A stretch of 57,592 bases of DNA from Thiotrichaceae bacterium UBA4486 (GTDB lineage Bacteria > Pseudomonadota > Gammaproteobacteria > Eutrophobiales > Eutrophobiaceae), in NCBI GenBank assembly GCA_002389045.1, contig DGNS01000010.1, positions 1 to 57,592 on the forward strand, read 5' to 3'. The notes beneath the pieces are model-generated. The model saw only the letters and a program-made list of their open reading frames with translations. It had not been told where the DNA came from and ran no database searches. Positions 50,058 to 57,592 of the stretch are shown here, in pieces (positions within the stretch are counted from its first letter, which is position 1; each line of letters starts with the position of its first letter). Position numbers and translations under genes: made by a program.

Positions 50058-50310
50058 ACGGTGTCAGCCTGAAGGCAGACACCTACTCCTACTTCCTCTC
50101 TGCAGGTGTCAGGTCTTCAGCCTGACATCGTTGGCATTCACTGCTTCTTTACGATATCAGCCTGAAGGCTGACACCTGGATCGAGAAAAGGCTGACACCT
50201 GGATCGAAAAAGGCAGACACCGGCCCCTCTCTGCAGGTGTCAGGCTTTAGCCTGACATCGTTGGCATTCCCGTTTTCTTTACGGTGTCAGCCTGAAGGCA
50301 GACACCTCGT
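50058..50310. repeat. Cluster of REP-like palindromes
   Basis: At least five units of the GGTGTCAGCCTGAAGGCAGACACC and CAGGTGTCAGGCTTTAGCCTGACATCG types in both versions. They fill the 313-base gap between cysC and ugd; nothing else is seen there. Confidence 0.85.
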
Positions 50311-50329
50311 TGGTTTGCATCATCGTATG

Positions 50330-51634
50330 TTACCTGCCGACACAGGTGTATTGAAAGCCGATGCTCTGCATCATATCCGGCTCGTACACATTACGCAGGT
50401 CGATGAAGACATCGCCCTGCATGGATTCCAGGATACGCCGCAGATCCAGTCCCCGGTAGGCATTCCATTCGGTCATCAGAATGGTCGCGTCGGCGTTTTC
50501 GAAGGTATCGTAAATCCCTTCACAGTATTCGACGCTCGCCGGTAGCAGGTCTCTGGCTTCATGCATGCCCTGCGGGTCGTGGGCACGCACTTTTGCGCCG
50601 TTCTCGATCAGCTTCGGTAATATCGCCAGCGACGGGGCGTCGCGCATGTCATCGGTTTCCGGCTTGAATGTCAAGCCGAGCACGGCCAGGGTCTTGCCCG
50701 ATTCGCTGCCGCCGAGCGCCGTGCGGATCTTGGTGATCATGCGCGCCTTCTGCGCCTCGTTCACCTCGATCACCGATTCGACGATGCGGCTGGACACACC
50801 GTGTTCCTGGGCGATGCGCACCAGCGCCTTGGTGTCCTTGGGAAAACAGGAACCGCCGTAACCGGGCCCGGGATGCAGGAACTTGCGGCCGATACGCCCG
50901 TCCAGGCCCATGCCCTTGGCGACGGCGTGCACATCGGCGCCGACGGATTCACAGAGCATGGACATTTCGTTGATGAAACTGATCTTGGTGGCGAGAAAGG
51001 CGTTGGAGGCGTACTTGATGAGTTCGGCACTCTCGAGACCGGTGGTAAGAATAGGCGTTTCAATCAGGTTCAACGGCCGGTAGAGTTCGTGCAGGCGCTC
51101 CTTCGCGCGTTCGGACTCCACGCCCAGTACCACGCGGTCCGGGCGCATGAAATCGGTAATGGCCGCGCCTTCGCGCAGGAATTCCGGGTTCGAGGCGACA
51201 TCGAAATCGGCGTCCGGGTTTTCCCCGGCGATGATGCGTTTGACGTTACGCGCCGTGCCTACGGGCACCGTGGATTTGTCCACGATGACGGTGTAATCCT
51301 TCAGGTGCGGCGCCAGGTCTTTGGCCGCCTGGTAGACGTAGCTGAGATCGGCGTAGCCTTCGCCGCGGCGCGAGGGTGTGCCAACGGCGATGAAAATCAG
51401 GTCGCTTTGGCCGATGACTTCCTCGAAGCGCGTGGTGAACGACAGGCGGCCGTCCTTGACGTTCTTCTGCACGAGTTTTTCCAGGCCCGGTTCGTAGATG
51501 GGGATCTCGCCGTTGTTTAAACGATCGATCTTGCCGTCGTCGATGTCAAGGCAGGTGACATCCGCCCCGAACTCGGCGAAACACGCGCCGGAAACGAGGC
51601 CGACATAGCCGGTGCCTATCATGGTGACTTTCAT
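50330..51634 (-). CDS. ugd: UDP-glucose 6-dehydrogenase
   Basis: 434 residues. GTGYVGLVSGACFAEFG (residues 7-23) binds NAD. The catalytic Cys is in YGGSCFPKDTKAL near residue 262. DKSTVPVGTARN and NPEFLREGAAI are typical. It produces UDP-glucuronate from UDP-glucose (GalU product). The UDP-uronate 4-epimerase-like gene at 53374-54384 could convert it to UDP-galacturonate. GDP-mannose dehydrogenase is a less likely reading. Confidence 0.94.
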   Translation of the reverse strand: MKVTMIGTGYVGLVSGACFAEFGADVTCLDIDDGKIDRLNNGEIPIYEPGLEKLVQKNVKDGRLSFTTRFEEVIGQSDLIFIAVGTPSRRGEGYADLSYVYQAAKDLAPHLKDYTVIVDKSTVPVGTARNVKRIIAGENPDADFDVASNPEFLREGAAITDFMRPDRVVLGVESERAKERLHELYRPLNLIETPILTTGLESAELIKYASNAFLATKISFINEMSMLCESVGADVHAVAKGMGLDGRIGRKFLHPGPGYGGSCFPKDTKALVRIAQEHGVSSRIVESVIEVNEAQKARMITKIRTALGGSESGKTLAVLGLTFKPETDDMRDAPSLAILPKLIENGAKVRAHDPQGMHEARDLLPASVEYCEGIYDTFENADATILMTEWNAYRGLDLRRILESMQGDVFIDLRNVYEPDMMQSIGFQYTCVGR

Positions 51635-51677
51635 GGATTAATGTACCTTTGTTTTGATCTACAACTGTTCCTCACTA

Positions 51678-52081
51678 CAGGTGTCAGGGCTTTAGCCTGA
51701 CATCGTTGGCATTCCCTGCTTTCTTCAGCAGTTGTCAGACTTTAGCCTGACATCGTTGGCATTCCCTGCTTTCTTCTGCAGTTGTCAGACTTTAGCCTGA
51801 CATCGTTGGCATTCCCTGCTTTCCTCTACAGGTGTCAGGGCTTCAGCCTGACATCGTTGGCATTCCCTGCTTTCCTCTGCAGGTGTCAGGGCTTTAGCCT
51901 GACATCGTCGGTATTCCCTTCTTTCCTCTGCAGGTGTCAGGCTTTAGCCTGACATCGTTGGTATTCTATGCTTCTCTACGGTGTCTGACTGAAGTCAGAC
52001 ACCTGAACACCCCTTGAAGTCAGACACCTGAACACCCCTTGAAGTCAGACACCTGAATCGAGAAAAGGCAGACACCTTGTC
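51678..52081. repeat. Tandem array of a 50-51-bp unit with internal palindrome
   Basis: Six copies start at 51678, 51729, 51779, 51829, 51880 and 51931. Each has a TGTCAGGCTTTAGCCTGACA-type palindrome followed by TCGTTGGCATTCCCTGCTTTC. Related GGTGTCTGACTGAAGTCAGACACC units follow to 52081. The gap 51635-52087 holds only this array. Both parts of the unit repeat, so this is not a CRISPR. Confidence 0.92.
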
Positions 52082-52087
52082 TGCCTG

Positions 52088-53373
<1,286 letters not shown>

Positions 53374-53374
<1 letters not shown>

Positions 53375-54384
53375 CAGCTTACCTTGTAATAGTCTTTATA
53401 CCATTGCACAAACCGCTCGATACCCGTTTCCACCGGCGTGCCCGGTGAGTAATCCACGTCCCGGGCCAGGTCCTCGACGTCGGCGTAGGTGGCCGGTACG
53501 TCGCCCGGTTGCAGGGGCAGGAAATTCTTTTCCGCCTTTCGGCCGGTGTAGTGTTCGATCAGCTCGATAAAGGTCATCAGTTCCACGGGGCTGTGGTTGC
53601 CGATGTTGTAAAGCCGGAACGGCGCAAAACTGGTGCCCGGATCGGGGGCCTCGCCGCGCCAGTCCGGGTTGCCTTGCGGGATTTTGTCCAGTGTGCGCAC
53701 CACGCCCTCGACGATGTCATCGATGTAGGTGAAATCCCGCTGGTGCTGCCCGTTGTTGAACACGTCGATGGGTTTACCCGCGAAGATATTGCGGGTAAAC
53801 AGAAACAGCGACATGTCCGGGCGGCCCCAGGGTCCGTAGACGGTGAAAAACCTGAGGCCCGTCGCGGGCAGGCCGTACAGGTTGCTGTAGGTGTGGGCCA
53901 TGAGTTCGTTGGCCTTTTTCGAGGCGGCATACAACGACAGCGGGTGATCGACATTCTGGTGTATGGAAAACGGCATGGCCGTGTTGGCGCCGTACACGGA
54001 GCTGGACGAGGCGAACACCAGGTGCTCGACCCGGTTGTGGCGGCAGCCTTCGAGCACGTTGAGTGTGCCCTGGATATTGGCATCGATGTAGGCGTAGGGA
54101 TTCTCGATGGAATAGCGCACGCCGGCCTGGGCGGCCAGATGCACGACGCGCTCAGGCTGGATCCGGGAAAACAGCGCCGCCATGGTCTCGCGATCGGCAA
54201 TGTCTTCCCGGTCAATATGAAACCGCTCGTACGGCGTGAGTTGCGCCAGCCGATCTTCCTTCAACTGTACGTCGTAATAATCGTTGACGTTATCGATGGA
54301 ATGGACTTCATCGCCGCGTTCCAGCAAATAACGGCTGACATGAAAGCCGATAAAGCCCGCCGATCCGGTCAGCAGGATTTTCAC
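53374..54384 (-). CDS. UDP-uronate 4-epimerase-like NAD-dependent epimerase
   Basis: 336 residues, extended SDR. LLTGSAGFIGFHVSRYLLERG at the start, ASSSSVYGANTAMPF, and Tyr152-x3-Lys156 in YAASK. TVYGPWGRPDMSLFLFTR is the signature of UDP-glucuronate 4-epimerases (LspL/Cap1J). It could serve UDP-GlcA from Ugd or the N-acetyl uronate from the TviB-like enzyme; sequence favours UDP-GlcA, synteny both. Confidence 0.9.
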
Positions 54385-54531
54385 GGATGCTCATCCATGC
54401 GGTTGCTTTTGAGAGTATTGTTGTTGTAAATCATGGAGTTATGTATTATTGACAAAGCGCGCGGGATTATAACATGTCCCTGCTGACGGGTTTATGAAAT
54501 TCTTGCATCGCCGTGGCGGTGTGCTTCCCGG

Positions 54532-54735
54532 TGCAGGTGTCAGGCTACTTCTGCAGGTGTCAGGCTCCTCTCTACAGGTGTCAGGCTCCTCTCTGCAGGT
54601 GTCAGGCTTCAGCCTGACATCGTTGGTACCGGGCGGGGTTCACGGTGTCAGCCTGAAGGCAGACACCTGGATCGAGGGAAGGCAGACACCTCCCCCCCCT
54701 CTGCAGGTGTCAGGCTTCAGCCTGACATCGTCACT
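54532..54735. repeat. Cluster of REP-like palindromes
   Basis: Repeated CAGGTGTCAGGCT units and the GGTGTCAGCCTGAAGGCAGACACC type. Short tandem TCTACAGGTGTCAGGCTCCTC copies occur at about 54550-54610. The gap 54385-54741 holds nothing else I can support. Confidence 0.85.
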
Positions 54736-54741
54736 AACACT

Positions 54742-54891
54742 TCAGAACAACGTATAAATAAACGGGGCCACCGCCGAGCCCTGGGCCAGCACGATCAGTC
54801 CTCCGACCAGCAGCAGCACGATAAAGATGGGCATGAGCCAGAATTTTTTGCGGGCTTTCATGAACGCCCAGAGTTCCTGCAGAAAGGTCAT
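54742..54891 (-). CDS. DUF5989 family mini membrane protein
   Basis: A 49-residue frame on the minus strand: MTFLQELWAFMKARKKFW, then a hydrophobic helix LMPIFIVLLLVGGLIVLAQG (residues 19-38), ending VAPFIYTLF. This pattern is known as DUF5989, regularly found with SxtJ and carbamoyltransferases in glycan loci. It follows the SxtJ stop by six bases. Function unknown; it is likely a single-pass inner-membrane protein. Confidence 0.88.
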   Translation of the reverse strand: MTFLQELWAFMKARKKFWLMPIFIVLLLVGGLIVLAQGSAVAPFIYTLF

Positions 54892-54897
54892 GGCCGA

Positions 54898-55488
54898 TCA
54901 GAACTGCATGCGGATGGAATCCGGTTCAGGACCGGACGGCTGGCGTTTGATCCAGTAGCTTGCCACTGTTGAAGCGGTTTTCCTGTGCAGGGGATCCTTA
55001 CCCAGCACGCGTAGTGCCAGGCCCATGGGTACAAAACAACCGTAGTACACCAGCGCCAGCAGCACCGGCGTCATGACCAGATGCAGTACGGCCGCGAACC
55101 GCGCCCATGTCCGCGCCGGATGCGCGTAGACCGCCGGCTTGATCAAGCTGAGTACAAGAACGACCAGGGCTAGTACACCCAGACTGTAGCCGGTCGCACT
55201 GCCGTCGCCGGGCCAGAGCAGGATTGCTGCCGGCAGTGCCACGACCACGGTCAGTGTCAGACCCATGGCACGCGGGCTCACGGCCGGACGCGGCGACTCA
55301 TGGGCAAAGACCCCGGGGGCAAAGAGGCTGGTCACTATCAATACCGAACCCAGAACGCCCAGTATGATCTTCAATACCAGCCATCCTGCCGACATCATCA
55401 ACAGCAGTGCGAGCAGGATGAATAACACGGCGCCGGCCAGTGTGGCGAACAGGCGATCGTTTTCAGCGGTTGGTGGGCGTTTATTCAT
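54898..55488 (-). CDS. SxtJ-family membrane protein
   Basis: 196 residues with about six hydrophobic segments in pairs (near 14-35, 37-55, 72-90, 98-112, 125-150). The C-terminal LRVLGKDPLHRKTASTVASYWIKR is the SxtJ signature. SxtJ proteins accompany carbamoyltransferases (as in saxitoxin and many glycan clusters), but no activity is established. The partner genes are DUF5989 (54742-54891, same strand) and the carbamoyltransferase (55625-57457, opposite strand). Confidence 0.88.
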   Translation of the reverse strand: MNKRPPTAENDRLFATLAGAVLFILLALLLMMSAGWLVLKIILGVLGSVLIVTSLFAPGVFAHESPRPAVSPRAMGLTLTVVVALPAAILLWPGDGSATGYSLGVLALVVLVLSLIKPAVYAHPARTWARFAAVLHLVMTPVLLALVYYGCFVPMGLALRVLGKDPLHRKTASTVASYWIKRQPSGPEPDSIRMQF

Positions 55489-55526
55489 GGGCCGTGTGTG
55501 TTTGTGTGTGGGCAGTATAAATCAGT

Positions 55527-55600
55527 TACGGTGTCTGACTGAAGTCAGACACCTGATCAAGGGAAGGCAGACACCTGGTCGAGGGAAGGCAGACACCCGG
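55527..55600. repeat. REP-like palindrome cluster in a divergent intergenic region
   Basis: GGTGTCTGACTGAAGTCAGACACC and two half-units (GGCAGACACC) lie between divergent SxtJ and carbamoyltransferase genes, where their promoters should be. Confidence 0.8.
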
Positions 55601-55624
55601 ATCGGATCACGGTACATTGCAACA

Positions 55625-57457
55625 ATGAAGATCATCGGCATCTCCGCCTGGTATCACGACAGTGCCGCCGCCCTGGTGGATGACGGCAGCATTATCGCCG
55701 CAGCCCAGGAGGAGCGCTTCACGCGCAAAAAACACGACGCCGCTTTTCCCGCGCACGCCCTCGCCTTCTGCCTGGATTACGCCGGTTGCACGCTGGACGA
55801 TGTGGACTTCGTGGTGTTCTACGACAAACCCTTTCTCAAGTTCGAACGCATCGTGGAAACCTACCTGGCCATGGTCCCGCACGGTTTCGAATCCTTTCGC
55901 CGCTCCATGCCGTTATGGCTGAAGGAAAAACTGTTCCAGAAACGTCTGCTCGCCGAAGAACTGGGGAAATTCGACGGCCGTTTCGATGCGGCCCGGCAAC
56001 TCCTGTTCACGGAACATCACCAGAGCCATGCCGCCAGCGCCTTTTATGCCTCACCCTTTACCGAGGCCGCAATCCTGACCATGGACGGCGTCGGCGAATG
56101 GGCCACCACCAGCGCCGGTACGGGCCGGGATAATCACATTGTCATCGAGAAAGAAATTCACTTCCCGCATTCGCTGGGCCTGCTCTATTCGGCATTTACG
56201 TATTTCGCCGGGTTCCGGGTGAACTCCGGCGAATACAAACTGATGGGGCTGGCGCCTTTCGGTGAACCGGTCTATGCCGATTGCATCCGTGATCATCTCA
56301 TCGATATCCGCGATGACGGTTCCTTTCATCTGGATATGGATTATTTCAATTACTGCACCGGACTGACCATGACCAACGACCGTTTCAACGATCTGTTTGA
56401 CGGTCCGCCGCGGCAACCGGAAACGCCCATCACGCAACGTGAAATGGATCTTGCCGCTTCCGTGCAACAGGTGACGGAAGATGTTGTGCTGAAACTGGCG
56501 CGTGACCTGCGGCAGACAACGGCATGCGGTAACCTGTGTCTCGCCGGAGGCGTGGCGCTGAACTGCGTCGCCAACGGCAAGCTGGTTCGCGAAGGGATTT
56601 TCGATCGGGTCTGGATCCAGCCTGCCGCGGGCGATGCCGGCGGCGCAGTGGGGGCGGCGCTGACCGCGTATCATCATTTTCTGGGTCAGCCGCGAACGTA
56701 TGGCGCGGATGACAACATGAACGGCAGCCTGCTGGGACCTGACTATGCACAAAGCGACATCGAACAACGGCTCTCTGCGCTGGGTGCTGAGTACGAGGTT
56801 ACCGATGATGATCAGTTGATACAGTTTACGGCGTCTGCCCTTGCCGAAGGCCAGGCCACAGGCTGGTTCCAGGGACGCATGGAGTTCGGTCCACGGGCGC
56901 TGGGTAATCGTTCCATTCTCGCCGATCCACGCCAGGGCGAGATGCAGAAAAAACTGAACCTGAAGATCAAGTTTCGTGAATCCTTCCGCCCCTTCGCACC
57001 CTCGATCCTGCGCGAACACGTTGCCGACTGGTTCGACCTCGATGTGGATTCACCTTATATGCTGCTGGTGGCTGATGTAAGTCAGCCGCATCGCCGGAAG
57101 CCGGATGCCAATGATAAACACGCGACGGGGCTTGCGGCCCTGGATATTGTACGCTCGGATATACCGGCTGTTACGCACGTCGATTACAGCGCCCGGGTAC
57201 AGACCGTGGATGCATGCATTAACCCGCGTTATCACCGCTTGATCAGTGCGTTTCACGACATCACCGGCGTGCCGATGCTGGTCAATACCAGTTTTAATAT
57301 TCGCGGCGAACCCATCGTCTGCACACCGGAAGACGCCTACCGTTGTTTCATGGGCACCGATCTGGACCTGCTCGTGATCGGCAATTGTATTTTGCGGAAA
57401 GGAGAGCAGAAACCGGGATTGTTGCGGGACTACCGGGGTGTAATGCCGTCGGACTAG
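55625..57457 (+). CDS. Carbamoyltransferase, NodU/TobZ/SxtI family
   Basis: 610 residues from the ATG at 55625; the frame is open 120 codons upstream, but that part is antisense to SxtJ and repeat. ISAWYHDSAAALVDDG at the start, EHHQSHAASAFYASPF with metal-binding His residues, and VGEWATTSAGTG belong to the Kae1-like domain. GRMEFGPRALGNRSILADPR and NTSFNIRGEPIVCTPEDA belong to the C-terminal YrdC-like region. It should transfer a carbamoyl group from carbamoyl phosphate to a sugar hydroxyl through carbamoyl-adenylate. Confidence 0.94.
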   Translation: MKIIGISAWYHDSAAALVDDGSIIAAAQEERFTRKKHDAAFPAHALAFCLDYAGCTLDDVDFVVFYDKPFLKFERIVETYLAMVPHGFESFRRSMPLWLKEKLFQKRLLAEELGKFDGRFDAARQLLFTEHHQSHAASAFYASPFTEAAILTMDGVGEWATTSAGTGRDNHIVIEKEIHFPHSLGLLYSAFTYFAGFRVNSGEYKLMGLAPFGEPVYADCIRDHLIDIRDDGSFHLDMDYFNYCTGLTMTNDRFNDLFDGPPRQPETPITQREMDLAASVQQVTEDVVLKLARDLRQTTACGNLCLAGGVALNCVANGKLVREGIFDRVWIQPAAGDAGGAVGAALTAYHHFLGQPRTYGADDNMNGSLLGPDYAQSDIEQRLSALGAEYEVTDDDQLIQFTASALAEGQATGWFQGRMEFGPRALGNRSILADPRQGEMQKKLNLKIKFRESFRPFAPSILREHVADWFDLDVDSPYMLLVADVSQPHRRKPDANDKHATGLAALDIVRSDIPAVTHVDYSARVQTVDACINPRYHRLISAFHDITGVPMLVNTSFNIRGEPIVCTPEDAYRCFMGTDLDLLVIGNCILRKGEQKPGLLRDYRGVMPSD

Positions 57458-57481
57458 CTTGTGCAGGAAAGAGATCGTTGT

Positions 57482-57592
57482 GGCATCATCGACACCTGCG
57501 CCTCAGTGGAGGTGTCAGGCTGCTTCTGCAGGTGTCAGGGCTTTAGCCTGACATCTTTGGTTACCAGACCGGGGTTACGGTGTCAGCCTGAA
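57482..57592. repeat. REP-like palindromes at the window end
   Basis: Units of the CAGGTGTCAGGGCTTTAGCC type and the start of another (GGTGTCAGCCTGAA) that is cut off by the window edge. Confidence 0.8.

Noticed and set aside
51678..51980. Regularly spaced palindromic repeats resembling a CRISPR array
   Set aside because: The sequence between palindromes is itself nearly identical from unit to unit; there are no unique spacers and no cas genes.
55265..55624. 120-codon N-terminal extension of the carbamoyltransferase
   Set aside because: It is antisense to SxtJ and runs through repeats; the family start is the Met at 55625.

Overview
The window is a surface-polysaccharide (O-antigen or capsule type) gene cluster of a Gram-negative bacterium, most likely a gammaproteobacterium. 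The evidence is a WbpV-WbpL-WbpM-like initiation cassette beside galU, a Wzm/Wzt ABC exporter, an RfaH gene with a matching ops element in the same locus, and TviB/UGD-type nucleotide-sugar dehydrogenases. I cannot name a genus. By eye the two flanks (about 1-13 kb and 44.5-57.6 kb) are moderately GC-rich, while about 13.6-44.5 kb is clearly AT-rich, as expected for horizontally exchanged polysaccharide genes.

Layout. (1) 1-12 kb: a GIY-YIG gene between inverted repeats, a 10-copy 35-bp array, galU, the initiation cassette (sugar dehydratase, MraY-like transferase, ketoreductase), a second GIY-YIG gene between inverted repeats, manC, one glycosyltransferase and three toxin-antitoxin (TA) modules. 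(2) 11.7-44.5 kb: one long minus-strand operon. In order of transcription it starts at an ops element (44.54 kb) with a sugar epimerase, a SIS isomerase, a second epimerase and a nucleotidyltransferase-kinase fusion. Four thiamine-diphosphate/SDR genes follow (E1 alpha, E1 beta, SDR, acetolactate-synthase-like), then two methyltransferases, an alcohol dehydrogenase, three sulfotransferases interleaved with an IS5-type insertion and wzm/wzt, a triple GT2 glycosyltransferase, a CDP-glucose-derived C-methylated deoxysugar set, three more glycosyltransferases and an asparagine-synthase-like amidotransferase. (3) 44.6-49.4 kb: a winged-helix regulator with its own operators, four TA modules and rfaH. 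(4) 49.4-57.5 kb: APS kinase (cysC), ugd, tviB, a UDP-uronate 4-epimerase-like gene, a DUF5989 mini-protein, SxtJ and a divergent carbamoyltransferase. Palindromic intergenic repeats are abundant in the flanks.

How it may work together. The MraY-like enzyme would load the first sugar on undecaprenyl phosphate. Glycosyltransferases at 8.9, 13.6, 14.8, 16.7 and 23.1 kb (seven GT domains) would build the chain, Wzm/Wzt would export it, and sulfo-, carbamoyl-, methyl- and perhaps amide groups would decorate it. CysC would provide PAPS for the three sulfotransferases. RfaH acting at ops would carry transcription through the roughly 33-kb operon. The least explained part is the first half of that operon, where heptose-pathway-like enzymes sit with two kinds of thiamine-diphosphate carboligase. 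This suggests an undescribed branched or higher-carbon sugar.

Limits: all calls come from reading translations and motifs; no database search, alignment score or structure prediction was run.
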